Positions 8,565 through 17,336 are shown, counted from the stretch's first letter. The stretch: 64,000 bases of DNA from Streptomyces sp. SCSIO 30461 (GCF_037023745.1 NZ_CP146101.1:5782001-5846000), one strand, 5' to 3'. Made by a program: numbers and translations. Notes: generated from the sequence alone by a model not told the origin.

Positions 8565-9836
8565 TTACGCAGTCTTCGGGTAACGAACCGTGCCGCGCAG
8601 TTGATACAGGCCGTGCCCGCTGAACCATTCTTCAGTCCATTCCAAATGTTGCCCTGTACGCAAGTTCCGCCCACGTTTCTTGATCATCAATCTACGGAGC
8701 CGGAACACCACGTAATCATCAACAGTTCGGAACTTCCCAGCGGCATTCCCGGTTCGGAAGTAGTTTCCCCAGCCGCGCAGGATTGGATTCAAATCCGCAA
8801 TCACATCACGGACATCCCTTCCCGACCGACGGCGGTCAGTCCGTTCCCGGACCTTGCCCCGGAGTCTCTTCATTGCCGCTTGCGATGGCCAGCGATGCAG
8901 GTAGAAGCGAATCTTTCCGTACTTCTCCCACACCTTGCCCGAGAAACGAGCACGGAAGTGACAGCCAAGGAAGTCGAGTCCTTCCCGGCCCTCTCTGAGG
9001 TCAACTACTTTCGTCTTGTCCGGGTGCAGTTGCAGCCCCAGAGATCGGAGAATCTCCCCGACCGCCTCCAGAGCAGCTCTGGCCTGACGAGCCGAACGGC
9101 ACAGGACGACTCCGTCGTCGGCGTACCGCACGAGCTCGCCCACTCCTCGCTGCGTCAGCTCGGTATCCAGAACATGCAGGTAGATATTGGCCAGCAGAGG
9201 CGAGATCACCCCGCCTTGAGGCGTCCCGGCAACCGTCCGCCGGACCTCACCGTCCACCATCACACCAGCTTGCAACCACAGACGAACCAGCTTGAGGACC
9301 CTGCGGTCCGACAGGACAGCAGGAATCCCTAGCGGTCTCACACCGCCTTGCGGTTTCGGGATATCCACACGCCTGGCGGGCGCGGGACGATACGTACCTG
9401 CACGCAAAGAAGACTGGAGCTCTCCGAGCAACCGCCCGACCCCATATTCCTTCTCCACGAATACCAGAGTGACCCGATCCACCCCGGCACTTCCTCTATT
9501 GGCCCGGACCCGTTCCCACGCCTCCCACAGCACATCACCCCTGTGGATACGGTCATACAGGGCATGGAAACGCCGTTCCGGCGACTGCTTGGCCGCAGCC
9601 CATAGTCCGCGTTGAAGTTTTCGCACTTTCGAGACGGACGCATATCCGTCCACTACGACGGAGCATCGCCCGTCGGGGTAGTTGGACCGGGCAGACCCGG
9701 TCATGCCCTCATGCTTACCCTCGCCACGAACGTGATCAAAGTGCGGGCCCTTCCCTCCCGGCGCGTTATGTTGCACGCCGATCAGCGGTACTACGCCCCG
9801 CTCGGACTCCCGCTGCCCTCCGGACGACTTCACCAT
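8565..9836 (-). CDS. ltrA: Group II intron reverse transcriptase/maturase, internally deleted
   Basis: A protein of 423 residues from ATG 9834-9836 ([16 protein letters not shown], as in related actinobacterial intron proteins); the frame is open 48 codons further. RT-0/1 ([34 protein letters not shown]) and RT-4 to RT-7 ([18 protein letters not shown], the YADD catalytic box in [36 protein letters not shown]) are present. So are domain X ([15 protein letters not shown]) and the [11 protein letters not shown] basic tail; there is no HNH endonuclease. Directly after GIPAV the sequence jumps to [20 protein letters not shown]. About 75-80 residues of fingers/palm normally found there are missing, including the motif-A aspartate (the A-D-I/L-x-x-F-F block). 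Reverse transcription should be abolished; maturase function is uncertain. Confidence 0.88.
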   Translation of the reverse strand: MVKSSGGQRESERGVVPLIGVQHNAPGGKGPHFDHVRGEGKHEGMTGSARSNYPDGRCSVVVDGYASVSKVRKLQRGLWAAAKQSPERRFHALYDRIHRGDVLWEAWERVRANRGSAGVDRVTLVFVEKEYGVGRLLGELQSSLRAGTYRPAPARRVDIPKPQGGVRPLGIPAVLSDRRVLKLVRLWLQAGVMVDGEVRRTVAGTPQGGVISPLLANIYLHVLDTELTQRGVGELVRYADDGVVLCRSARQARAALEAVGEILRSLGLQLHPDKTKVVDLREGREGLDFLGCHFRARFSGKVWEKYGKIRFYLHRWPSQAAMKRLRGKVRERTDRRRSGRDVRDVIADLNPILRGWGNYFRTGNAAGKFRTVDDYVVFRLRRLMIKKRGRNLRTGQHLEWTEEWFSGHGLYQLRGTVRYPKTA

Positions 9837-10196
9837 CGGCTTATACGTCCGGTCTCTTGCCTGATGCCAGGCGTGGTCAGACGGGTCTCTCCTGTTCCGG
9901 CCCAGACTGTGCACACGTGCCGCCCCCTCTACCCCGGAAGAACCCTGGAGGCTGACCCCGGAACAGGGCCCCCAGGACATGGCCTTCGCCCTGACATGAC
10001 GGGCTCGGCTTCTTCACTGTCGGTGTGACGAGGCTGCAGGGTTCGCTTCACGCTACGGCCCGCGTGCTTGCTCCCTCCAAAGAGGCTCTCGACATCCCGC
10101 TCAGCCCACCACGTCTCCGCGACGGACCGGGACCTGCTACCGGGCACTCCGGTGTCTACCCGGACGGGACTTTCACCCGCGAGCCTGGACCAGCTT

Positions 10197-11015
10197 TCAG
10201 GACGCACCATGGAACCACCGTACGACCCGCCACTGACATCGATGCGGGCAAGCCGGATTCCCTGCGGCCACGGAGCGCCTGCCGGACGACATGGCCAGCC
10301 CGCCCGCCAGCACGAGGAAGAAGACGGGCCCGACCAGCAGGGGGGCGCTGAGTGCCGCCGCCGACTCGCCGACCGGACCCACGGGGGCCGGAGGGTTCGC
10401 ATGGACCCGCACACCCGCCATGCCTGTGTAGTGCGTCCCGCTGACGGCGACCCCCATCACCAGCCCGGCACCCAGGCTCGGCAACCGGCCCCGCGCGGAG
10501 ACGGCGGCCCAGAGTGCCGTGGTGGCCGCGACGACGGCGATCAGGGCGGAGAGGGCGACCGTTCCCGTGTCGTAAGCGAGCCGCCCCTGGAGCCGCATCC
10601 CCGCCATGCCCAGGTAGTGCGCGGACGCGATGCCGAGCCCGGTGATCGTGCCACCGGTGACCAGGGCCATGGCCGTGGCGCCGCGCCAGCCCACGATGAC
10701 GGTCCCGATGCCGGTCATACCGACCGCGACACCCAGGCTCGCCCAGGTCGTCGGCCGGTCGTGGACGATCGGGACCCCGGCGACGGTGAAACCCGTCATC
10801 GCGATGAAGTGCATGGTCCAGATCCCGGTGCCGATGGCGGCTGCGCCGAGCATCAGCCAGCGGCCGCGTGACACTCCGCTCGCTCCGCGCGGTCCGCCGC
10901 CGCGCACGGCCCTGGCGGTGCAGCGCAGCCCGAGCACCCCTCCCACGCAGGCCATCAGATACGCGGCTACGGGCGTGAGGAGACCGTGGCTGAAACCGTC
11001 GACTGTACCGTGCAT
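10197..11015 (-). CDS. MHYT-domain integral membrane sensor protein, 3' end set by intron
   Basis: The 272-residue protein has about seven hydrophobic segments and three MHYT-type motifs (WTMHFIAMTGF, SAHYLGMAGM, SGTHYTGMAGV), the signature of MHYT proteins proposed to coordinate copper in the membrane and sense O2, CO or NO. No GGDEF or other output domain is attached. The last helix (LLVGPVFFLVLAGGLAM) is followed by a basic tail ending HRCQWRVVRWFHGAS. The final three codons and the TGA at 10197-10199 lie inside the group II intron (5' end at 10207), so the natural C-terminus has been replaced or cut. ATG 11013-11015 is the start. Confidence 0.82.
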   Translation of the reverse strand: MHGTVDGFSHGLLTPVAAYLMACVGGVLGLRCTARAVRGGGPRGASGVSRGRWLMLGAAAIGTGIWTMHFIAMTGFTVAGVPIVHDRPTTWASLGVAVGMTGIGTVIVGWRGATAMALVTGGTITGLGIASAHYLGMAGMRLQGRLAYDTGTVALSALIAVVAATTALWAAVSARGRLPSLGAGLVMGVAVSGTHYTGMAGVRVHANPPAPVGPVGESAAALSAPLLVGPVFFLVLAGGLAMSSGRRSVAAGNPACPHRCQWRVVRWFHGAS

Positions 11016-11260
11016 ACGTGCTGTGCCCTTCGCTCCCTGTGCCGCCCGTTGGCACGCGTGACCGCAGGGCTCCCGCTGGAGGAACGCCCGTTACGGGGCG
11101 AGAGTAGAGCGATCCGGCCAGGAGGCAAACCCGGGCGCCGCCGCGCCGGGGGCTGACAGAACAGCTTGTAGGCAGCCCAGCAGGGCGTCAGTCAGTGGCA
11201 GAGCCACGACCAACCTGAGTACCAGCCGCAGTGTCAGTGGCTGGTTCTACGGTGGTGGGT

Positions 11261-11815
11261 ATGGAGAGCTTCGAGTGGACCGTGATGGGCTCGGACATCG
11301 GGCCGCTGCTCATCGCCGCCACCGCCGAGGGACTGGTGAGCGTCGTGTTCCACGCTGGCGCGCCGGTGCGGGACAGGGCGGTCGGGCGGCTGGCCGCGCA
11401 GTTGGGCAGCGCGCCGCACGAGGTGGACGCGGTGGCGGGGAGCGGCGACGCCCCCGCTTGGCTCGCCGAGCCCATACGTCAGTTCGCGGAGTACTTCGCG
11501 GGGCGGCGCAAGGACTTCGACCTGCCGTTGGACTGGTCGCTGACCTCAGGCTTCCAACGCCGGGCGCTGCGCGAGCTGGCGTCCGGGGTGCCGTACGGCT
11601 CGGTCGTGGGCTACGGCGAGCTGGCCGCGCGGGTGGGGCAGCCCGGGGCCGCGCAGGCGGTCGGCGCGGCCATGGGGTCCAATCCGCTGCCGCTCGTGGT
11701 GCCCTGCCATCGCGTGGTGGAGGGCGACGGGAGTCTGGGCGGCTTCGGCGGCGGCCGGGAGACCAAGCGCAGGCTGCTGGCCCTGGAGGGGGTGCTGCCC
11801 GAGCCGCTGTTCTGA
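11261..11815 (+). CDS. ogt: Methylated-DNA--protein-cysteine S-methyltransferase
   Basis: A 184-residue O6-alkylguanine-DNA alkyltransferase. The C-terminal ATase domain is clear: LTSGFQRRALRELASGVPYG (DNA-binding helix region), VVGYGELAARVG, AVGAAMGSNPLPLVVPCHRVV with acceptor cysteine in PCHRV, and GSLGGFGGGRETKRRLLALE. It repairs O6-methylguanine by irreversible alkyl transfer to that cysteine. The start is ATG 11261 (MESFEWTVMGSDIGPLL), preceded by the purine-rich GGTGGTGGG; GTG at 11231 is in frame but adds an unconserved ten residues. The gene stands alone, with a degenerate tandem repeat downstream. Confidence 0.93.
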   Translation: MESFEWTVMGSDIGPLLIAATAEGLVSVVFHAGAPVRDRAVGRLAAQLGSAPHEVDAVAGSGDAPAWLAEPIRQFAEYFAGRRKDFDLPLDWSLTSGFQRRALRELASGVPYGSVVGYGELAARVGQPGAAQAVGAAMGSNPLPLVVPCHRVVEGDGSLGGFGGGRETKRRLLALEGVLPEPLF

Positions 11816-11820
11816 GCCCG

Positions 11821-11889
11821 GTGGCACCGACCGTCCGAGCCCGGCGGCACCGGCCGTACGCACCCACGGCACCGACCGTGTGCGCCCTG
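11821..11889. repeat. Degenerate 23-bp tandem repeat, three copies
   Basis: Three consecutive 23-bp units share a GGCACCGACCGT core (11821-11843, 11844-11866, 11867-11889) with several mismatches each. They fill much of the gap between ogt and the following transporter gene. No function is evident. Confidence 0.5.
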
Positions 11890-12038
11890 GGCTTGCCTCC
11901 GCGCACCCGCCGGGCGGTTGAAAGGCGATTCCGTCGACGCGGGCACACCTGGCAGACTGCGACGGTGGCCCCTACTTCCTGCGATGTTCCGACAGTCGGT
12001 TTCACCAGCATGCTCTCCGGGCCGGGCGCGGTCGCCCG

Positions 12039-13406
12039 GTGAGCGCCGGGGCGAAGTCCTCGGCCGTGGTCGACGCGGCGGGACTGCCCGCGTTGCGGCG
12101 TCGGATCACTCCGGTGCTCATAGCGGGCCAGATACTCGGCGGCCTCGGCGTCGCCACCGGCGTCGCCCTGGCCGCGGTACTGGCGCAGCATGTGAGCGGT
12201 TCCGAGGCACTCGCAGGTCTCGCGTCGACGGCTACGGTGGCCGGCACGGCGGTACTCTCCGTACCGCTGGCCGCGCTGATGAACGCACGTGGCCGCCGCC
12301 CCGGCCTCGTACTGGCCTATGTGATCGGTGCGCTCGGGGCGGGCGTCGTGGTCCTGGCGGCGGTGCTCGGGAACTACCCGCTGCTGCTGCTGGGGATGGC
12401 GGGCTTCGGCGCCGCCTCGTCGGCGAACCTGCAGTCCCGGTTCGCCGCTGCCGACCTGGCGGAGCCCGAGCGGCGGGCGCGGGCCATCTCGCTCGTGGTG
12501 TGGGCCACCACGATCGGAGCGGTCCTCGGGCCGAACATCGCCGGGCCTGCGGGACGCAGCGCGTCCGGGCTCGGGATCCCGGAGACTGCGGGACCGTTCT
12601 TGTGGGCGGGCGGGGTGTTCCTGATCGCGGCACTCGTCATCGCCCTGCTGCTGCGCCCCGATCCCCTGCTGACCGCGCGGGCACTGGCCCCGGCCGGCGA
12701 GGACACCGATGAAGGGCGCTCGCTGCGGGCGGGCGTACGTGCCGTCCGGGCCTCGCCATCGGCCCGATTGGCCCTCACCACCATCGCGGTGGCGCATACC
12801 GCGATGGTGTCGATCATGTCGATGACCCCTGTGGCCCTGAGCCATCACGGGGCGGGTATCGAGTTGATCGGGCTGGTGATCAGCGGCCATATCGCCGGCA
12901 TGTACGCGTTCTCACCGGTGATGGGCTGGCTCGCCGACCGGCTCGGCCGGCTCGCGGTGATCGGCCTGGCCGTGGGACTGCTCGCGTGCGCGGCGCTGCT
13001 GGCCGGCACCGCAGGGGCAAGCCACGGCCGTACCGCCGCGGGCCTGTTCCTGCTGGGTCTCGGCTGGTCCGCCGCACTCGTCTCGGGTTCGGCGCTGCTC
13101 ACCGACTCGGTGCCAGGACCGGCCCGGGCCGCCGTCCAAGGACTTTCCGACCTGACGATGAGTTCGGCGGCGGGCATCGGCGGTATGGCGGCCGGCTTGA
13201 TCGTGTCCCGCGCGGGCTACGGCTGGCTGAACGCGGTCGGAGCCTGCCTGCTGCTGCCGCTGGCCGCCCTCGCCGTGCGTCGCGCGCTCGGGCGGTCGCG
13301 CGGCGGTGGGGACACGACTGCGCCCGGGGACGGGGTCGCCGCCCGCCAGGACACCCCCGGCGCCGCGGTCGCCCCGGACCCGGCGGGTTCCGCGACCGCC
13401 GACTGA
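12039..13406 (+). CDS. MFS transporter (drug-exporter-like)
   Basis: This 455-residue protein has twelve hydrophobic segments. The loop 2-3 region reads NARGRRPGL and the second half has GWLADRLGRLAVIG, in line with the MFS G-x-L-a-D-r-x-G-r motif. TM4-5 contains SLVVWATTIGAVLGPNIAGP. It is probably a proton-driven efflux system; substrate unknown. The start is GTG 12039, which has no strong ribosome-binding site; no better start exists before the first helix (ITPVLIAGQILGGLGVATGV). The tail is Pro/Ala/Asp-rich. It is convergent with the cupin gene 21 bp downstream. Confidence 0.83.
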   Translation: MSAGAKSSAVVDAAGLPALRRRITPVLIAGQILGGLGVATGVALAAVLAQHVSGSEALAGLASTATVAGTAVLSVPLAALMNARGRRPGLVLAYVIGALGAGVVVLAAVLGNYPLLLLGMAGFGAASSANLQSRFAAADLAEPERRARAISLVVWATTIGAVLGPNIAGPAGRSASGLGIPETAGPFLWAGGVFLIAALVIALLLRPDPLLTARALAPAGEDTDEGRSLRAGVRAVRASPSARLALTTIAVAHTAMVSIMSMTPVALSHHGAGIELIGLVISGHIAGMYAFSPVMGWLADRLGRLAVIGLAVGLLACAALLAGTAGASHGRTAAGLFLLGLGWSAALVSGSALLTDSVPGPARAAVQGLSDLTMSSAAGIGGMAAGLIVSRAGYGWLNAVGACLLLPLAALAVRRALGRSRGGGDTTAPGDGVAARQDTPGAAVAPDPAGSATAD

Positions 13407-13427
13407 GCCGCCCGACCCCGACCCGGG

Positions 13428-13805
13428 TCACAGGCTGATGTGGTACGCCTTTCGCAGCGTCTCGTGGACCGTCCAGGTCGTCTTGTCGCCCTCACGCAGC
13501 ACACATGCGTCGCCGGGGCCGAGTTCAAAGGTGTCCCCGCCCTCCACCTCCACGGTGGCGCGCCCACTCACGACCACGAACAGTTCATTGGCCTCGGTGT
13601 CCGTGACCACGCCGGGGGTGATCTGCCAGACGCCGCGCAGCTGCCTGCCGTCTTCCGACTCCCACAGGACCTTTCCGGTGACCACGGGCTCGCCGGAGAC
13701 GATCTGGTCAGGGTCGAGCGGCTCCACTTCCAAGTCGATATCCGGAATGTGCACGACAAAGGAAGGGGATTCCGGACCGGCGGCGGTGTCATCAAAGGTC
13801 GTCAT
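13428..13805 (-). CDS. Cupin domain-containing protein
   Basis: A 125-residue single-cupin protein of the Cupin_3 (DUF861) type. Strands GVWQITPGVVTDTEANELFV, VVSGRATVEVEGGDTFELGP and GDACVLREGDKTTWTVHETL match both cupin motifs. The usual metal ligands are incomplete: E of T-E-x-N-E is present but the HxH pair is absent, as in many DUF861 proteins. Catalytic role unknown; relatives include ureidoglycine aminohydrolase-like proteins. ATG start at 13803-13805; a separate transcription unit. Confidence 0.82.
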   Translation of the reverse strand: MTTFDDTAAGPESPSFVVHIPDIDLEVEPLDPDQIVSGEPVVTGKVLWESEDGRQLRGVWQITPGVVTDTEANELFVVVSGRATVEVEGGDTFELGPGDACVLREGDKTTWTVHETLRKAYHISL

Positions 13806-13928
13806 GGCGCGTCACCTTAGCGGGGTCGGTCGGGCATCGCGCGGGCAGGCATGGCCCGACGGCGGGACGAGGCAATTCCCTGCCTGCCGAAACGTTTGCG
13901 CAGTGAGGTGAGGTGCCAGGGATGGATC

Positions 13929-14837
13929 ATGTCCGAGACCACGCTGCTGCTGTCACAAGAGGTGCGGGAGGCGCTCGACGCCGACCGTCCCGTCGTCGCC
14001 CTCGAGTCCACGATCATCGCCCACGGCCTGCCCCGCCCGCGCAACCTGGCGGTCGCGGAGGAGTTGGAGTCCCTCGTCCGGGACCACGGGGCGGTGCCTG
14101 CGACGATCGCCGTACTGGACGGGCAGGCCCATATCGGGCTCGGCAAGGCCCAGTTGGAGCGGGTCGCCCAGGACCCCGAGGTGCGCAAGCTGGGCCACCG
14201 CGACCTCGCGCCCGCCCTCGCCAGCGGGGCGAGCGGTGCGACGACCGTGTCCGCCACGGCGTTTCTCGCCGCTCGTGCCGGGATCAGGGTGTTCGCGACG
14301 GGCGGACTCGGCGGAGTCCACCGGGAGTGGGTCCGCTCCCAGGACGAGTCGGCCGACCTGCGGTTGCTGGCACGGACCCGGATCGCCGTGGTCTGCGCCG
14401 GGGTGAAGTCGATCCTGGACGTCCCCGCGACCCTGCAACGCCTGGAGACCCTGGGCGTCGGTGTCCTGGGCTACGGCACCGACCGCTTCCCCGGCTTCTA
14501 TCTGTCCTCATCGGGCGAGCCCGTCGACTGGACGGTGCACACGCCCGAAGAGGTCGCCGAGGTGATCCGCGCCCAGGACGCGCTCGGCGGTCCCGACACC
14601 GCGCTGGTCGTGGCCCAGCCGGTCCCGGAGGACCGGCAGCTCGACCCCGAACTGCACGACCGGGTGCTGTCGGATGCGCTGAGCGCCTGCCGGGAGCGCG
14701 GTATCACCGGCCAGGGGGTGACCCCGTTCCTGCTGGAACATCTGATGCGCGCCACGGCGGGTGCCTCGCTGGAGGCGAACCTGGCGGCGGTGCGCGGGAA
14801 CGTGCGGCTCGCGGCCCGGATCGCGGCGGCGCTGTGA
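13929..14837 (+). CDS. psuG: Pseudouridine-5'-phosphate glycosidase
   Basis: The 302-residue protein begins MSETTLLLSQEVREALDADR and has the PsuG (indigoidine synthase A-like) signatures VVALESTIIAHGLPRPRN, VPATIAVLDGQAHIGL, ASGASGATTVSATAFLAARA and VFATGGLGGVHR. It cleaves the C-C glycosidic bond of pseudouridine 5'-phosphate to uracil and ribose 5-phosphate. ATG 13929 is chosen; an in-frame ATG 26 codons upstream is not supported by homology. The stop overlaps the next start (GTGA, 14834-14837), so it is translationally coupled to its kinase partner and together they make the pseudouridine degradation pathway. Confidence 0.94.
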   Translation: MSETTLLLSQEVREALDADRPVVALESTIIAHGLPRPRNLAVAEELESLVRDHGAVPATIAVLDGQAHIGLGKAQLERVAQDPEVRKLGHRDLAPALASGASGATTVSATAFLAARAGIRVFATGGLGGVHREWVRSQDESADLRLLARTRIAVVCAGVKSILDVPATLQRLETLGVGVLGYGTDRFPGFYLSSSGEPVDWTVHTPEEVAEVIRAQDALGGPDTALVVAQPVPEDRQLDPELHDRVLSDALSACRERGITGQGVTPFLLEHLMRATAGASLEANLAAVRGNVRLAARIAAAL

Positions 14838-15814
14838 CCGGCCCCGCCGGCCAGGCCGGGACCACCGGCGGTCCAGGTGGCCCTGATCCCGGCGCCTCCG
14901 CTCCGGGCGCGTCGCGCACGGGAGGCGGTGCCCTGCTGGTGATCGGCGATGTGGCGACCGATGTCGTGGCACGACACCGTGCGCGGCTCGCCCATGGCAC
15001 CGACACCGCCGCCGAGGTGCGCACCCTCCCGGGCGGCGCCGGGGCCAACGCGGCCTGCTGGGCCGCGTACGCGGGTTGTGCCGACGTACGGCTACTCGGC
15101 AGGGTCGGCGGGGAGAGCACCGAATGGCACACCGCACGGCTGCGCGAGGCCGGGGTGCGTCCCCTCCTGGTGTCCGATCCCGATGTGCAGACCGCCACCA
15201 TCGTCGCGCTCGTGGATGCCCACGCCGAACGCACCTTTCTCACCGACAGCGGGGCGGCCCTGCGGATCTCGCCGGCCGACTGGTCGCCCGACTTGCTCGA
15301 CGGCGTCGCCCGGCTCCATCTCTCCGGCTATCTCTTCTTCGCCGACCCGAGCCGCGAACTCGCCGCCGCCGCCATCGTCGACGCACGTTCACGGGGCGTC
15401 CCCGTGAGCGTGGACCCCGCTTCGGCGGGCTTCATCGCGGCACTGGGCGCGGAGCAGTTCCTCCAAGCGGCCTCAGGCGCCGATGTGCTACTGCCCAACG
15501 CGGACGAAGCCCGGGTGCTGACCGGCGTCGCCGACACCGCCGACGCGGCTGCCGTGCTCAGTCGCCGAATCCCGCTCACCGTGGTCACGCTCGGCGCCGA
15601 GGGCGCGCTGCTGGCGGAATCGGGCAAGGTGACGGGGCGGGTGCCTCCGGTCCCGGCCCAGGCGGTCGACTCGACGGGAGCGGGCGACGCCTTCAGCGGC
15701 GCCTTCCTGGCCGCTCTTCTGGCCGGCGCGGACCCGGCGGTCGCGGCACACGAGGGATGCCGCGCGGGAGCCGTCGCCGTCACCTTGGACGGGGGGCGTC
15801 CGCCCGTGGGATGA
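14834..15814 (+). CDS. psuK: PfkB-family carbohydrate kinase, probable pseudouridine kinase
   Basis: A 326-residue PfkB/ribokinase-fold kinase. After a Gly/Pro-rich leader the domain starts ALLVIGDVATDVVARH. It shows RTLPGGAGANAACWAAYAG (PfkB motif 1), a lid region, VDPASAGF, VLLPNADEARVLTG and the C-terminal catalytic signature VDSTGAGDAFSGAFLAALLAG with the anion-hole/catalytic D of GAGD. Because it overlaps psuG by 4 bp, the likely substrate is pseudouridine, phosphorylated at O5' to feed PsuG. GTG 14834 is the coupled start; the first 30 residues are low-complexity and a slightly later start is possible. Confidence 0.9.
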   Translation: MTGPAGQAGTTGGPGGPDPGASAPGASRTGGGALLVIGDVATDVVARHRARLAHGTDTAAEVRTLPGGAGANAACWAAYAGCADVRLLGRVGGESTEWHTARLREAGVRPLLVSDPDVQTATIVALVDAHAERTFLTDSGAALRISPADWSPDLLDGVARLHLSGYLFFADPSRELAAAAIVDARSRGVPVSVDPASAGFIAALGAEQFLQAASGADVLLPNADEARVLTGVADTADAAAVLSRRIPLTVVTLGAEGALLAESGKVTGRVPPVPAQAVDSTGAGDAFSGAFLAALLAGADPAVAAHEGCRAGAVAVTLDGGRPPVG

Positions 15815-15847
15815 GGCCCCCTCCCGGTGGCGTCGCCGGAACGGCCC

Positions 15848-16504
15848 TCAGGCTTCGCCGGGCGGTCCCCACGGGTGGTTCCAGGCCGGATGCCGCGGGT
15901 CGTCGGCACGGACGACGACATCGGCGGAATCGGCCGGGGCGACCTCCCGTTCGTAGCGCGCGAAAGCGGGCAGCGCCCAGTGCTCGGTCTCGTCCGTACG
16001 GCGGCGCAGCGCGCCCGGCGAGAGCCCTAGATGGACGGTGAGGTCGAACGGGAACCAGTGCCCGAGCAGCAGCGGGCCGTGCAGCACCAGCACTCCCCCG
16101 GGCGGCAGTTCGCGGTAGGCGCTGCGGGTGGCGCGGTCGGTGACCGGGTCCCGGAGGTCGGGCAGCACCCGGCCCTGGCCTCCGGGCTCCAGTGGTGCGA
16201 AGACCTCGCGCCAGAGCGCTCCGGTGTCGAGCCGGTCCGCGTAATACGAGTCGGGGTCCTCACGGCCGTGCTCGTAGCGCAGCGAAGCCGGTCGCAGGAA
16301 CCCGGAGGCAGCGATCACCAGGACCGAACGCCCACGCAGTCTCAGCGCTTCCGCGAGCCCGGAGGCGGCCGCGCCCGTGCCGGTGGCGGGAGCACCGTCC
16401 ACGGCCACCCGGAGCCAGGGGCCGCCGTCCGCGGCGGTGGTCCGCGTGATCCGGTCGGCGACGGCTTCGGTGAGGCGATCCCAGGTGATCGGTTCCAGTC
16501 GCAC
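15848..16504 (-). CDS. Uridine kinase-like protein with degenerate P-loop
   Basis: The 218-residue protein begins VRLEPITWDRLTEAVADRI. It resembles the P-loop nucleoside kinase proteins annotated as uridine kinase in Streptomyces: LRVAVDGAPATGTGAAASGL at the P-loop, SVLVIAASGFLRPASLRYEHGREDPDSYYADRLD (substrate loop), and GGVLVLHGPLLLGHWFPFDLTVHLG. The Walker A position lacks the invariant lysine (GAPATGTGA instead of GxxxxGK[ST]), so activity is doubtful. The start is GTG 16502-16504, preceded by GGAG at a good distance. It is convergent with psuK, whose pathway also yields uracil and ribose phosphate. Confidence 0.72.
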   Translation of the reverse strand: MRLEPITWDRLTEAVADRITRTTAADGGPWLRVAVDGAPATGTGAAASGLAEALRLRGRSVLVIAASGFLRPASLRYEHGREDPDSYYADRLDTGALWREVFAPLEPGGQGRVLPDLRDPVTDRATRSAYRELPPGGVLVLHGPLLLGHWFPFDLTVHLGLSPGALRRRTDETEHWALPAFARYEREVAPADSADVVVRADDPRHPAWNHPWGPPGEA

Positions 16505-16569
16505 GGCTCCATCATGCCGATCCGCCTGCCGGGCGAACGGCATGCCCCCCGCGGCAGGACGTAACCGGC

Positions 16570-17253
16570 TCAGGCCGTGAACCGCTTCAGGCGGACACGG
16601 CCGTCCCGTACTCCTTCCGCCACGCTCAGACACCCCCGGCCGATCTCCAGGCAGGTCCCGGCGTCGAGTTCGAGTCGCGCATCGGCCGCTCCCTCCGGCG
16701 CCGCACCCTCCCCATACACCGGATGCCCCGCGTCCGCACCGACGCGTACATGGAACTCGCCCTCGTCCAACCTGACTTCCACGAGCCCCCGCCAGCCGTC
16801 TCGCTCAAGGCTCCGCCGCAACGGCAGCGCGAACCAGTGGGCCCTCACCGCGTCAGTGGGCCGGGGATCGGTCAACTCGGAGGCGCCCCAATCGGCCAGA
16901 GCGGCGAGCACGGGCAGCAGCCCCTCTCCACGAGGGGTCAGTTCGTAGACATACACCGAGGCAGGCGCCGGAAGGCGACGGCGTACGGCCAGGCCGTCGC
17001 GTTCCATGTCCTTGAGCCGGGACGCCAGCACGTCCGTGCTCACACCGGGCAGATCCACGTGCAGATCGGTGTAGCGGCGCGGCCCCGCCAGCAGTTCCCT
17101 GATGATCAGCAGGGTCCAGCGGTCGCCCACCGCGTCGAGCGCACGGGCGGCGGCACAGAACTGGTCGTAGCTTCGGCGCCGCACGGCGCGCGGCGAAGCT
17201 GCGGCAGGCGACGCGGTCTCGGCGCCTGGCGGGGTTGTCGGGCGAGTCGGCAT
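16570..17253 (-). CDS. HxlR-type winged-helix transcriptional regulator
   Basis: A 227-residue regulator. Residues 25-120 form the HxlR winged helix: CAAARALDAVGDRWTLLIIR, ELLAGPRRYTDLHVDLPGVS, TDVLASRLKDMERDGLAVRR, YELTPRGEGLLPVLAAL. The C-terminal half (residues 120-227) resembles an SCP2-like ligand domain, ending CLEIGRGCLSVAEGVRDGR. It is divergent from the aminotransferase gene across an 83-bp gap holding a CTTGGT-AAA-ACCAAG dyad, so it is the obvious candidate for binding there. ATG start 17251-17253. Confidence 0.85.
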   Translation of the reverse strand: MPTRPTTPPGAETASPAAASPRAVRRRSYDQFCAAARALDAVGDRWTLLIIRELLAGPRRYTDLHVDLPGVSTDVLASRLKDMERDGLAVRRRLPAPASVYVYELTPRGEGLLPVLAALADWGASELTDPRPTDAVRAHWFALPLRRSLERDGWRGLVEVRLDEGEFHVRVGADAGHPVYGEGAAPEGAADARLELDAGTCLEIGRGCLSVAEGVRDGRVRLKRFTA

Positions 17254-17274
17254 ACGGGGAGTCTAGACATACCG

Positions 17275-17309
17275 TTGGACTTTCCAAGCAGCCACTTGGT
17301 AAAACCAAG
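17275..17309 (+). promoter_or_regulatory. Candidate promoter/operator between HxlR regulator and aminotransferase
   Basis: A 6-bp inverted repeat CTTGGT-aaa-ACCAAG (17295-17309) lies 28 bp before the aminotransferase start, with a half-site-like TTCCAAG at 17282. TTGGAC at 17275-17280 could be a -35 box with an A-rich -10 (TAAAAC at 17300-17305), although the spacing of 19 is long. Confidence 0.45.
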
Positions 17310-17336
17310 CATCAACGTTTCCGGGGAGGTCAGCGC

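Larger units (their letters stand above)
8460..10207 (-). mobile_element. Group II intron (RT-encoding), boundaries approximate at 3' end
   Basis: On the minus strand the element begins GTGCGTCCTGAAAGCTGG (from 10207), matching the group II 5' consensus GTGYG, and carries GGTGAAAGTCCCGTCCGGG soon after. It encodes a group II reverse transcriptase/maturase. It ends with domain V, AAGCCGTGTGCGGGAAAACC and its pairing half (8542-8510: AGC triad, GAAA tetraloop), and a domain VI hairpin (8499-8466, GAAGG/CCTTC stem). The tail AACTAC gives a 3' splice site at about 8459-8463. Length is near 1.75 kb, short for this family because the RT gene has an internal deletion. It sits between an MHYT-domain gene and uvrB, in the same orientation as both. 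Confidence 0.9.
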
